NCBI GenBank assembly: GCA_004380135.1
Contig: QXCR01000026.1
Span: forward strand, 1 to 64,000
DNA length: 64,000 nt
Source of the DNA: Stemphylium vesicarium
Lineage: Eukaryota > Ascomycota > Dothideomycetes > Pleosporales > Pleosporaceae
Reading direction: 5' to 3'
Shown here one piece after another: positions 23,230 to 35,045 of the stretch. Every line of letters starts with the position of its first letter. The stretch's first letter is position 1. The notes below the pieces were generated by a model. The model was not told the DNA's origin. It worked only from the letters and a program-made list of their open reading frames with translations, and did no database searches. The position numbers and the translations under genes were made by a program.

Positions 23230-24058
23230 ATGACGATTTGTTATTCACGAAAAGGCTATGCAGACGATTGTATATAGGTCATGATGAAAATGCTCAAGCG
23301 ATGTTCACGATGAATTGATTTGTCTATCTCCGATGATTGGAAAATGTGAGGCTTGAACTATTCGCCAATCATCATAAGAATTACGTCACACGTTCCTCGG
23401 TCTGATTGGCGCGGACAGATATAGGCACGGGAGCCGCGACAATGATGCAGGTTGAATGGTTTTGACATGGGTGGTGATGCAGGCAATGACTAGCCGCGGC
23501 CAGAAGCGGGCGAGGGCGAAGAAAGTAAAATGTTGGTGTGAAATGAAATACGCAACGTCGAGGCTCAGATCCCACGCGACGTGGGATGAGAGCGCGTGAT
23601 GAATATAGCAGACGCTGTAGTGTGAGACACGGGCTTGGGTGTGGCTGCGGAGGGACGATGCAGGGCCAATGGAGCGGCCATGTGGTGCCGATAGCTTGGC
23701 TGCCTCATCTACGGATGGTAGTTCGCGGTGACGAAGGCGCGCCCACATGGCAAAAGCACCAGTCCCAACTAAGGCTCCCGCGCCAATCCCGCAATCGTTG
23801 AAACCTCGATGCTGCCGCACTCCCACATGCAGTAGCCACATGACCAACTGCCACTACGAAGTGCTCTAGTCTGCCTGTCATAGCGTCTTCTCGCCCACCC
23901 TGGACATCTTGTCTCCATTCCGTGACGGTGCGCCAGACCAAGCCTTTGAGCTTCAACAACTAGATACTACCGGAAAAGAGCCACGGCGCAGGGCGCACGA
24001 CACCAAGAGAGAACAGAAGCGGAGGGAGAAGCTCGAGCAGCTTCGCGAGGCCGACGAG
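23230..24058. promoter_or_regulatory. Intergenic, promoter of the phosphate transporter
   Basis: No gene recognised. Open sequence runs upstream of the transporter start in frame but lacks an ATG. It contains a perfect dyad at 23569-23587. Confidence 0.4.
23569..23587. promoter_or_regulatory. Perfect dyad ATCCCACG-CGA-CGTGGGAT
   Basis: Two 8-bp arms, exactly complementary, separated by 3 bp, about 470 bp upstream of the phosphate transporter ATG. Each arm holds a CACG/CGTG half site, but the contiguous Pho4 core CACGTG is not formed. Role unknown. Confidence 0.35.
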
Positions 24059-26885
24059 ATGAAGTTCTCACACAGCCTGCAGTTCAATGCGGTGCCGGAC
24101 TGGAGCAACCACTATATCGCATACAGCAACCTCAAGAAGCAGTATGTACCTACGAGGAATGAGACTGAGGGCAGGCCGGCTGACAGACAACCCGCAGAAT
24201 ATATAGCCTCGAGACCCAGTTCCACCAGAAGAATGCCCACGTCGATGCTGAATCCTCACCGCTGCTTAACGGCGACGCCCATGACCCCGACAAGGCCTTT
24301 ACGAATACGCTCGATACCGAACTGGAGCGGGTAACGTCTTTTTACAGGCTCAAGGAACATGAAATCTACGAGGAAATGGAGGCGCTGCTCAAGGACGAGG
24401 AGTTGTTTGAGCACCACCAGGCCGATTACAACGAGGAGAATGAGAACGCGCCGCCAGGGAAGAAGAGGCGCAGCGGGAGCATATTCAAGGCGATTGGCTT
24501 CAATCGCCCACGGGCAATGAGCGGTGCGAGCGGCCGGTCGACAGATCACGGCGCCGACGGCGAGCGGGAAGAAGAGGACTCGGACGAAGAAATCGACGAG
24601 ACATCGCGGCTGCGTAAGAAGAGCCCAGATGGCCAACGGCGCCGACGACGCACCAACGAGGAGGACATGGCAGCCTCGCACGCCTCGTCACGACGAAAGA
24701 CGAGCGTGGCATTTGAAGACTACAACGACATGGCCTTTTCCGCGCTATACGACGAGGGCGTGTCGCTGAAGAAGCGGGCCGTCAGCGTCTACGTGCTGCT
24801 GTGCGAGTTGCGCTCCTTCATCCAGCTCAACAAGACGGGGTTCGAAAAGGTGCTGAAAAAGTACGACAAGATCATGGATCGCAAGCTCAAGAAGACGTAC
24901 CTGAACAAATACGTATACCCGGCCTACCCCTTCCAGCAAAGTACCATGGACGAGCTGGCACGGAACCTCGAACGCATGGAAGCTGCGTACGCACAGATTG
25001 GCACCAAGGGCGACATTGTCGAGGCGAAGCGCGAGTTGAGATTGCACCTGCGCGAGCATGTTGTCTGGGAGCGGAATACAGTGTGGAGGGAGATGATTGG
25101 GATCGAGCGCAAGGCACAGGCAGCCAACATTGGTATCACTCAGACGTTGCTGGGTCGCGAAACCACGGGCGGCAAGGTGCGCCGTCAGGGCGACGATGCC
25201 GACTCCGACATGAAGGAACTCGCGACGCCGATTGGAAAATATAGGTGTCCACAATGGCTCATCAGCCGGACCTTCTGGATGCTGCTTACTTGCATTGCCG
25301 TCTTCGTCGTGCTACTGGTTGTGCCCATCATGGAGGCGCCTGAGCAGCAGAATTGCCTTGCCATGGTAATTTTCGTCAGTTTACTATGGGCGACAGAGGT
25401 ACGTTTATTCCCCATCATCAGACTGACTTTATGCTAACGAAATACAGGCGATACCGCTCTTCGTCACATCCCTCCTCGTCCCCTTCCTCGCCGTCACTCT
25501 CAACGTAGTCCGCAGCGACGAAGCGCCACACCACCGCCTCGCGTCCAAGCAAGCAGCTTCCTATGTCTTCTCCGCCATGTGGACACCCGTCATTATGTTA
25601 CTACTCGGCGGCTTCACCATTGCAGCCGCGCTGTCAAAGTACAACATTGCCAAGATGATGGCGACGCTTGTTCTCAGCAAAGCCGGCACGAAGCCGCGAA
25701 CCGTCTTGCTCGTCAACATGTTTGTAGCCATGTTTGCTAGTATGTGGATTAGCAACGTAGCGGCACCTGTGCTTTGTTTTTCAATCATCCAGGTACGCTT
25801 TACCTACCTCTTTCACTTGCTTAGAGTATCTAACTAACATCCTCCCCCAGCCCATCCTCCGCAACCTCCCCGCCGACTCGGACATGACCAAAGCCCTCCT
25901 AATGGGTATCGCCCTGTCCTCCAACATCGGCGGCGCAGCCTCCCCCATCGCGTCCCCCCAAAACCTAATCGCACTGCAAAACATGGCACCGGAGCCCTCC
26001 TGGGGCGTATGGTTCTTCGTCGCACTCCCCGTCTGCATAATCTCCATCTTGGCAATCTGGCTCTTACTTCTCGTCACATTTCAGCCCGGCCGCGGCACCA
26101 GTATCGTGCCTATCCGCCCTTTGAAGGACAAGTTCACGGGCGTACAATGGTTCATTAGTATCACGACTGTTGCTACGATTCTGCTCTGGTGCGTGAGTCA
26201 CCAGCTTGAATTCGCGTTTGGAGACATGGGCGTCGTGGCGATTATCCCCATCGTCCTGTTCTTCGGCACGGGTATCCTAACCAAGGAAGACTTTAACAAT
26301 TTCCTCTGGACAATTATCATTCTAGCTGCTGGCGGGTTGTCGCTCGGTAAATCAGTGAATTCGTCGGGACTGCTGCATACCATTGCTGAGTCCATCACTG
26401 CGGGCGTCGAGGGCATGAGTTTGTATGGCGTGCTGGTCGTGTTCTGCGCGTTGATTCTGGTCGTGGCCACGTTCATCAGTCATACCGTTGCCGCGCTTAT
26501 TGTGCTACCGTTGGTACAGCAGGTGGGGCAGCAGATGCCGGAGCCGCACCCCAATCTATTGGTCATGGGCGCGGTGCTGATGGCGAGTGGGGCTATGGGG
26601 TTGCCGACGTCTGGATTCCCCAATATGAGTAAGTTTTCTTCTTTTTCTCCCTTCATCCACTCTGTGTCTCGAGGATTTGAGAATTTCAGGGTGTCTCTGC
26701 GGGTTGTGAGATAGGATGAGTGCTAACATGTGATAACAGCGGCGATTATGATGGAAGACCAAAGAACAGGCCAGCGCTATCTCGCTGTGAAACACTTTCT
26801 CACCCGTGGTGTGCCCGCGAGTATCATCACCTTCGTTGTCATCGTCACCGTGGGGTATGGGCTTATGCTCGCTGTTGGCTTTTAA
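24059..26885 (+). CDS. SPX-domain low-affinity phosphate transporter (PHO87/90/91 family)
   Basis: Five exons: 24059-24141, 24198-25398, 25448-25792, 25851-26628, 26740-26885; product 850 residues. The N-terminus MKFSHSLQFNAVPDWSNHYI opens an SPX domain that extends to about residue 300, ending with KVLKKYDKIMDRKLK and KTYLNKYV, the basic surface that senses inositol pyrophosphates. The C-terminal half is a divalent-anion:sodium-symporter type permease with about 11-12 segments and motifs NVAAPVLCFSI and GIALSSNIGGAASPIASPQN. It would move phosphate across the plasma or vacuolar membrane under SPX control. Which of PHO87, PHO90 or PHO91 is closest cannot be decided here. The start is at MKFSHS, since upstream in-frame sequence has no ATG. 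Confidence 0.93.
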
Positions 26886-27437
26886 AAAAAAAGCAAAGCA
26901 AGCTCAATTTGGCTTATTTATCAGGCTTGGAAAGACGACCAGAGTTGTCACACTCACGTCATGTCAAGCGTAGGCTTTTTGGTTGGTGGACAGCAAGATT
27001 CCAATGAAGAAGAAGGCAAGGGAAAAGGTATCGCTTTTCGGTCATGGGCGGAGCAAGTTTTGCACACTCTGTTTCATTTGTATGGTTTACTGCATCTGAA
27101 GCGTTTTCCAAGGTGTTAGGGATGAAGGGGATTCAGATATAGACGGTATATGAGTTTAGGTGCGAAATTCATGATTTGCATCTTCTGCATCTTGTGCAAA
27201 TTCTGAGGATTTCTAGACCTGCGTGTGCAGGTCGAGAGTGAAATGCTCATTATACTCTTCCATTTTCCACAATGCCGTCACTAGAACGATTGGTCTCTCC
27301 CTTGGACGTGAACGCCAGCATGAAATCTAGAATTGCCCCTGTCCCGAAGCCCGAAAAAGAAAAGAAAAAGAGGAAAAGAGAGATCCAGGACACGAAGGCG
27401 CCCAGGACAAAGCCCAGAAGAAAACTTCGACACTTTG
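26886..27437. other. Intergenic, convergent 3' ends
   Basis: Between the transporter and RAD7 stops. A run of A directly follows the transporter stop. An ORF at 27272-27821 is the antisense of the RAD7 3' end and is not counted. Confidence 0.4.
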
Positions 27438-29485
27438 TTAACCCAAAACAGGAACAACCCTCCCCAACCCCCTCATCCTCTCCATCCCCTCTTCTTCCTT
27501 CTCCCTCTGATAATCCAGCACAACCTCACCAAACTGCTCAATCTGATCCTGCGCCCTGGGCGCCCCAATCAGCACAATGCCCCTCGGAACCACCACGTCG
27601 TTGACCTGGAAGCAACCAAACGTAACCACCTTCTTGATCTGCGGACAAGACCTGAAGATACCCGCCACAATCTGCGTATCGACGACGGGACAGAAGGAAA
27701 GGTTGATTTCGCGAAGTTTCGGGTATGTGTTCTTGCCGTCAAAGACGTCGCTAAATGTCTCATGGGAAATGTGGCGGCAGGAGGAGATGTCGAGAAACTC
27801 AAGCTTGGAGCCAGAATGTGACATTAGAGCGCGGAAACCGTTGGATGCGAGGCCAATGGGCACGTCGTCAGGTCCTTCGGGGTTTGTGTTGTCCATGTCG
27901 CGGGTGGAGTTTACGTCGATGTAGTGCAGGGGCGGGTTTGCCCAGTTTGAAAATAAGTTGACGTAGCCGGCGTCTGTGCACTCGTTGTTCTCTGTGAAGC
28001 GGAATTTGCTGAGGTAGCTGCAGTTGTTGTGGATGGTGTCGAGCACGTCGTCAGTAGGGTCGGTTGTGCTGTCGAGGAAGTGCTCCAGGCAGAGGGTTCG
28101 GAGGTTTGCGCCGACGGAGTTGATCAGATGGACGAGTTTCTCGCGCGTGATGGGGTCGTAGAAGCGGAGGGTGAGGTGCTGGAGGTGCTGGAGGCGGGCG
28201 ATGGCGTCGATGCTGTCGGGACCGAGCCTCTTGCATCGCTCGATCTTTAGACGCTCTAGGTTGGGGCAGAAGGTGGTGAGAGCTTCGACGGTTTCATCAT
28301 CGAAAGCAGCATCTAGCCACTCTACTTTCAGCGACTTCAGGTCCTGGCCGCGTGCGATGAAGAGTTCGACCCATTTCTCGTTCGAGACTAGATTGGCGCC
28401 CAGTAATTGGATTTCTTCCAGTGCTTTGGCTTTTTCGTTCATGTAGTCGATGTTGCTATCCTTGAACTGGCAGCAGTTACGGAGTGATAGGCGCTTGACG
28501 TATGGACAGACTGCGAAGATCTGGTCGTAGTCTTCTGTCTCGAGGTATGCCGCCTCATGGATTGCAACCTCTTCCATGTCAGGCTGGAGGAACAATTTCA
28601 TCGTAGTAGGGTTCATCGCCCGCTTCTTGGAGAAGATTTCGCTGATTCTCTTCATGATGTTTTCTGGCATTTCACCAAGTTCGTCGATGTCTTCCGAATG
28701 CTTTGCCAGCTTCTCAATGCATAGCTGTTGTAGTGTCTTTGGACCGCGCACAGTCATTCCGTCGAGGCGGTTACTCTCAATCTTCCTGCGACCCTTTCGC
28801 ACTACAGGCTTAGTCGCCTTTTTCTCTGCTTTGGCATCCTTGGTCATCTCTTTTCCGCAAGGCGTGCATAAAAGACCGCCATCTGGGCCAGCCTTACTAT
28901 ATGGTGTAACGGTGAAGCGCTTGTTGCAGATTTCGCAGTTCTCTAGTTGACCGGGCAGCGGCTTGGCTTTCTTGTACATGTCCAAAACATCCTCAAAGTC
29001 GGAGTCGTCATCTGAGCCCTTCTTCTTCTTCTTTGCTGACTTCTTTGCTGCCTTGCCCTTTTTTATCTTCGCTATGGCCTCGTCCTGGTTGCGTTTACGT
29101 TTGCGGGTGCGTTCGGCTGCCATGGCAGATGACTCTGCTTGTAGGTCTTCTTCGATTTCTCCATCTTCGCCTGCATTTGATGGTCCCTCGCCATTGTCGC
29201 CTGCTTGTTCCGCATCTTGCTCGGCTTGTCGGACGCGTTGCTGATACGAGTCGCGAATCTCTTGTGCAGAGATGTTGTTTGCCTGCAATTACGCAATTAG
29301 CGGACGTTCTGTGAACCGGTCTTTCGCGAGGGTGAGAGTAAGTGGAGGAAATATGCGTAGCCTGGAGCAATGCGCAAATCTCCATGGGATAATGAAAACC
29401 TTACAGCCAAAAAGTCCGTCAGCGCAGAATGCGGCCCCCGAATACCTGCTCCTCTTGGTCGTCTTCCGCTCCTGTCGCCACTCAT
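27438..29485 (-). CDS. RAD7: Rad7-like leucine-rich-repeat DNA repair protein
   Basis: Two exons, 29485-29405 and 29282-27438, with a 122-nt intron; product 641 residues. The N-terminus contains the family signature GIRGPHSALTDFLAANNIS, followed by acidic and Lys-rich tracts, a four-Cys motif (CEICNKRF ... LLCTPCG, about 145-170) and then leucine-rich repeats to near the C-terminus (LKSLKVEWLD, NLERLKIERC, LQHLTLRFYD, LEFLDISSC, LREINLSFC). Rad7 acts with the Rad16 ATPase in global-genome nucleotide excision repair of silent chromatin, and with a cullin E3 ligase. The start lies directly before the signature; the in-frame intron removes non-conserved sequence. Confidence 0.88.
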
Positions 29486-30085
29486 TAGTACGCGCTCAGT
29501 ATTCTTCGTGTAAGTTATGGACTTACATGTTTTTCAATTTGAGAGGTGTAATCAGTTAATGCAGCTGAGAATGAGATTCGAGTACAAAGGGTAGGCTGTT
29601 GGTGTTGTAATACGGCGTGATTGACAAGTGGGGGTGAGACAATCAGCGAGGAGGCGCGTTCTGGGCTTGTCCGGCGAGCGCGCAGTCACGTGGTGGCAAT
29701 TACTTGCTGCATCGGGCGTAGTTTACCCCTGACAAGCGACTTCTTTCACCTCAACACTCACACTACGCTCTGGTCAAGTGAGTGGCGAAATATTATCACC
29801 ACCGGCAATATCCAGGCTCGTTTCACATGTCTGGAATTCTGTGTACTTATAATTTTGGGCTATTGATGCCAGCATCGCGCTGTCCAGCAAGGCTGAGCTA
29901 CACAAAGTCCATATCGCCGTGGTATCCTCAGAGTAAACCGAGTAAGCAAGAAACCAGAAGCCTTTTTGATCCGTCAAAGGATAAAGTACCCATCACTAGA
30001 ATTCATAGTCATGGTCCCAACTCCATTGAATCTCATGCCCAGCCTTCGTTCGTGACGTCTCAGCACCAGTGGTTTATACCCAGTC
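29486..30085. other. Intergenic, no gene recognised
   Basis: 5' flank of RAD7 and 3' flank of the Stc1-domain gene. Only short unconnected ORFs. Confidence 0.4.
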
Positions 30086-31243
30086 TTAGATGACAGTATC
30101 GTCATCGCTGTCGTTATCATCGTCCTCTTGACCGTCATCGTCGGAGTCACTCCAGGCGTCTACGAGGGGCCCTGCTTGGCGGGTGCCGTCGCCTGAAGGT
30201 GTCTGCGTTCTGGTCAGCTAAAATCGAGTCAACGTCACTATTCACTATGGGCTAGAATTACCACGAAGGGATCGCGAGGTGCAGCCCGGATCTTGGGCCA
30301 TCCACTGGGACGGATCTCAGAAGTATCGGAGCGCTCTGCAACGCTGGATGCAAAAGAGTGAGACGAGCCGGCGACAGAGGTGGCTGAGCGACGGTAGGCG
30401 TTGCGGTTAAAGGCCGAGTTGGTACTGGGGGCCCTATTGGACTGCGTATGCCATGACTTGGTATGGACTTCACTCCAACTATCATTATCATTCTTCCCAT
30501 GGCCAGCCGGGTGAGCATATTCAGCATCGATCAAGCTCTCATCGGTGGATCCGGACAGGGACATGGCTTGCTGGAAATTAGCTGACAAGGCGATGCCGCC
30601 ATCTTTGGCTCCTTTGCGCTTGGAAAGCTGGGTATTGTTAACCGAGCTCCATTCGTCCTCGTCCTGTAAATATCAGCATACAGTATACTTGTGGATATGC
30701 TCTGAAAACGGCGATGATAGTACCACGACGTACATAGGTTGAAGAAGTGTCGGTCGTAGCTGCAGAAAAGTACTCGGGATACTGTCCGTTGGAATGGTCC
30801 GGAGTCACGAACGCCTTGTCAAGATCTTCGTATCGGTCCTCGTTGAAGGCTTCGTCGGCGAGCTGCTGCTCAACGCACTTGAAGCACTTTGCGGTATCTG
30901 GTTTACAGCGCTGAGACTTGGCAAAGTCCTCCAGACCTTTGGTTTTGCCGCACATTGTGCATTCGACCTCCACCTTCTGTTGACCGGTACAGCTCGCACA
31001 GTTGATGGCTTTGTACATCTTACCTGATTGACTGATCTGCCATCGGGCATCTGTGAGTTGCTTGATGGAGAACTTGGCTTGTGGGAGGTTTTTGAGACAG
31101 CGGCCGCACTTGAGCTTGACAGGGAGTGCAACACCCTTTAGCCTGCTGGAGTTAGTTGTGATAGGTTAATACGCTGTGAGCTATGCATACCTATCGATCT
31201 CATCCTGGTTGTAAGCGTGAACTCCACGGCGGCCTGGCATCAT
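30086..31243 (-). CDS. Stc1-domain protein
   Basis: Four exons: 31243-31191, 31142-30734, 30663-30262, 30217-30086; product 331 residues, with all junctions in frame (introns 48, 70 and 44 nt). An alternative acceptor three bases upstream for exon 2 would add one residue. The zinc-binding core is KLKCGRCLKNLPQAKFS, INCASCTGQQKVEVECTMCGKTKGLEDFAKSQR and CFKCVEQQL (in pieces), matching the Stc1 domain. In fission yeast Stc1 links RNAi (Ago1) to the Clr4 histone H3K9 methyltransferase complex. Filamentous-fungal homologues share the domain but their role is mostly inferred. The C-terminal tail is Ser-rich and ends in a strongly acidic stretch (DDDNDSDDDTVI). Confidence 0.78.
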
Positions 31244-32139
31244 GGGCGACGAGGATCGCAAATTGTAAGTGTTGCTGCAAGTATGTCTTGGAAGGGGTGT
31301 GTAGTGTGGGAGTGAGCAAGATGAAGATTTTGATGGAGATTTGGGGTTATTATAGCTAGCGATAGTGAGACTCGAGATGGCGGTGTGGGGGGCGGAGGAC
31401 CAAGGATGCCTAAGGGTGTTTGCCGTTTGTTTGGGGTGAAGTAAAGGTGACGGCAAGAACGACGGTGAAGCGGGGCAGGTGCTCGGGATGGACGTGGAAA
31501 TGAGAGAGAGTTTGTGCAGTCTAGACTACGGGGTCAAGGATAGAGAAATGGAGCAAGGGAAGACTGGTTCCTGGGCTGGATTGGAAGGTGTACATGGCAT
31601 GAGATGTCCGAATACGGGCGTATGCAAATCGGAGCACACGGGTAAACATGCTGGAACCTGCACCTCGCAAACAACACTACCAATAGAGATTCAGCGAAGA
31701 ATCATTGGAATTTAAGCAGCTTCGTTCCCTCTTTTGCACTGCCCACTTCTCCATGATGCATCCGTGCATCTGTCTTTTCCTTACACGACCAGTGTGCGTG
31801 ATTTGACTATTGTTAGCAAATTGAATCTTGGCGCACATTGTACGAGAATTGAGGGCTATGGCAGCGTCAGGTATATCGGAACGTTGGACACTCCGAGGAT
31901 GGCTATCATTCGATGCAGTTGTTAGGTGTTGATGGGCAGGCGAGGCGAGGCTGGCGGGCGCAAGTGCAGGGGCCCCAAGCATGACGCCACAGCCGAGGAG
32001 CCAAAATTATTCTCGATAAGCCAGACGATAACAAAATTATCGCCGCTTGACCCCACCAAAACCCGCGCAGCCTTCCTGTCAGTCGATATTCAAACTGGCG
32101 TCGATTCCTTTTCGTTTCAAAGCAGGCGGGAGCGCGAAC
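31244..32139. other. Intergenic between divergent genes (Stc1-domain gene and TSR1)
   Basis: About 0.9 kb with no gene recognised. The ORF extending the Stc1 gene upstream to 31456 is low-complexity and lacks conservation signs, so it is treated as 5' UTR. Confidence 0.4.
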
Positions 32140-34666
32140 ATGGCCCCAATGGATTCGCATCACCACCGCAGCACTACCAAGAAGGACAAGAAGGGCTTCA
32201 AGTCCCGCCATGCCACCAAAGGCGCCCTCAAGGAGCAGAGCAAGGGTGAGTCTTGACTGAGATGATGCGCAGCGCCAGCCTTTCTAATGCGACTACACAG
32301 GCAAGGTAAACTCGCTATCGTTCGAATTCGGAAGCCGAAAGACGCCCCATCAGCAGGTCATGAACAAATTCGACCGTCGCAACCGCGCGAAACAAATGCG
32401 CATCAACAAGGACCACGAGCACGCCAAGTCGACCAACGTATTCGCCGGAAAGGACGGTGCGCCCAGGATCGCCGCCATCATCCCACTATGTTCCGATGTT
32501 TCCACCGCGGCAGCTGTGCACAGCCTCAACTCGAGCGTCGACGTTGAGGAAGAGGTTCCCGAGGCTGGATGGACGAGGGCGAACGTCGACCGTTTCAAGC
32601 AAAAGGTGCAATACCTGGTTGTCAAGAGGGACCTACTGGCCGCTCTTGACGCCTGCCGTGTCGCCGATTTTGTCGTCTTCGTGCTGTCGGCGCACGAAGA
32701 GGTGGATGCCGAAGGCGAGCTGATTCTCAAGTCAGTAGAGAGCCAGGGTATCTCCAACACCTTCACAGTCGTCCAAGGACTGGACAAGGTCGAGCCTGCG
32801 AAACAGAGACCATCCGTCGTCTCTTCGCTAAAGTCCTACATCACCCACTGGCTGCCCTCGACCGATCGCGTCTACTCTATCGATAGCCGACAAGAAGCTG
32901 CAAACCTCGTGCGCTCCCTATGCACAACTACAACAAAGGGTGTACGGTGGAGGGATCAGAGGAGCTACATGTTCATCGAGGACGTCGCATGGCCAGGAGG
33001 AAAGTCGGCTGTCAACGACAATGGCACTGGCGAGGTGGTTATCACGGGAGTCGTCCGAGGGCTGGGGCTGAAGGCGGACAGGCTGGTCCAGGTCGGAGAC
33101 TGGGGTGACTTCCAAATCGACAAGATTGTTGCGGCCCCGCTGGAGGCGAGGAAAAAGGCAAAGGATGAGGAGATGGCTGTTGACTCTACCGACGATACCC
33201 TGGAGCGACCAACCGAAGACCAAGATGACCTTGCAGAGCTCGCCCCCGAGGAGACACTGATGGACGACGTAACCAACTACGCTACATCTGTCGCGCCCTC
33301 TGAGCGCAAAGGTGTCTTGCTTGATGACCACCACTACTTTTCCGATGAGGAAGAGGAGGCCACACCCGCGCAAAAGAGGCGGTTACCAAAGGGTACTAGT
33401 GACTATCAGGCCGCTTGGTATCTCGACGACATGTCTGACTCAGGTTCTGATCTTGAGGACTTTGACATGGATGACCCTCAAGAAGACGTCCAGAGTCAAC
33501 CCGCGCACCCCGCAGACGGAGAGGAGGGCATGGACATTGACGGGAAGGCCATGACCGAAGGCGCCCCTTCAGAATACCCGCAGTCCGAGATGTTCTTAGA
33601 TCCATCACCAGAAGATGAGGCCGCACAGATCGAAGCCTACCGAAAGTCTAGGAAAACAGACGAAGAGGAGGATCTCGAATTCCCAGATGAGATCGAACTA
33701 CACCCCAACGTCAATGCGCGCGAGCGTCTTATCCGTTACCGTGGGTTGAAGAGTCTCAAGACTAGCAAATGGGACACAGAAGAAGACCGACCACATGAGC
33801 CCGATGAGTGGCAACGGCTCCTCGAGATTTCAGACTACAAGCGCACAGCTACCAAGTTCATGCGTGAGGCATGGGCAGGTGGTGTCAAGGCCGGCACCCG
33901 AGTAAGCGTCCACATCCGCGGTGTACCCTTACAATTTCAAGAGAGCCAGTCGCGGCCAATGGCCATGTTCTCGCTCCTCAGGCACGAGCACAAGCGAACA
34001 GCCTGCAACTACAGCATCCTACTCAGCTCCGAGCACGAGTCACCAATCAAAGCCAAGACCGAGATGATTGTGCAATGCGGAGCCAGGAGGATTGTGATCA
34101 ACCCAGTAAGTCGCTACCCAGTCTCCATCAACTCTATAACACAAAGCTAACGTGTTTCCCAGCTCTTCTCCAACGCAGGCAACACACCCAACAACGTGCA
34201 CAAATTTGCCCGTTTCCTGCACCCAGGCCAATCCGCAATCGCATCCTTCATTGGCCCCCTAACATGGGGCAATGTCCCTCTCCTCTACTTCACCCGCACA
34301 ACTCCCACCTCAGACCACCCATCCTCCCTGCGCTTAATCGCAACAGGAACCTCCCTGCCCCCATCCACAAACCGCATCGTAGCCAAGCGCATCATCCTCA
34401 CCGGTCACCCCTACAAAATCAACAAGCGTGTCGTCACGGTGCGCTACATGTTCTTCAACGACGGCGACGTCAAATGGTTCAAGAGTTTGCCACTGTGGAC
34501 GAAGCGTGGAAGGAGTGGATTTATCAAGGAAAGCCTGGGTACGCATGGATACTTCAAGGCTACGTTTGATGGCAAGATTAGTCCCATGGATGCGGTTGCT
34601 GTTAGTCTCTATAAGAGGGTTTGGCCGAGGGGCGCGAGGGCTTGGAGGGGTGAAGTGGAGCAGTAG
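32140..34666 (+). CDS. TSR1: Ribosome biogenesis protein TSR1
   Basis: Three exons: 32140-32245, 32301-34105, 34163-34666; product 804 residues. The N-terminus is a basic KKDKKGFKSRHATKGALK segment, then a GTPase-like domain without functional nucleotide motifs, an AARP2CN domain, a long acidic region (about 290-440) and the DUF663/C-terminal domain ending in GHPYKINKRVVTVRYMFF and GHFGTFDG-like ATFDGKISPMD. TSR1 resembles translation GTPases and blocks premature joining of large subunits while 40S precursors mature in the cytoplasm. The neighbour downstream, UTP7, is also a small-subunit biogenesis factor and is on the same strand, 379 bp away. Confidence 0.95.
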
Positions 34667-35045
34667 GGAGAAGAAGGGACTCTATTGTTATGTAACGAGG
34701 TTTTATGATATCATGGGCTGGGTAGATAGGTTTAAAAAATGGGATACGGCGTTAACTTCCTTGAAATCTTGTGCTTTTGTAGTTGCTACGTTCGTGTCGT
34801 GTGTAAAATTGATGGCAACTCATATGCATGTTCTAATGCTGGTGGCTGCGCCGACGGCGGAACGGCGGCGCCAAGAGTTCGAAGCGGTCAAGGCTGGCAG
34901 AAATAATTCTAGGATTCGACCTGCGCGAACCGCCGTCTCCATGCGCAAACAAGCTCTACCTTAGTTCAACTTCCCTTTGCAGCGGAAATCGCAAGGCATT
35001 TTCGCTTCCACAAGTGAAGGCCATACACTATCAACAGCCGCGACC
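34667..35045. other. Intergenic between TSR1 and UTP7
   Basis: 379 bp holding the TSR1 3' end and the UTP7 promoter. No gene recognised. Confidence 0.5.

Noticed and set aside
27272..27821. Plus-strand open frames rich in Lys and Pro
   Set aside because: Antisense to the 3' end of RAD7; composition follows the opposite strand's codons.
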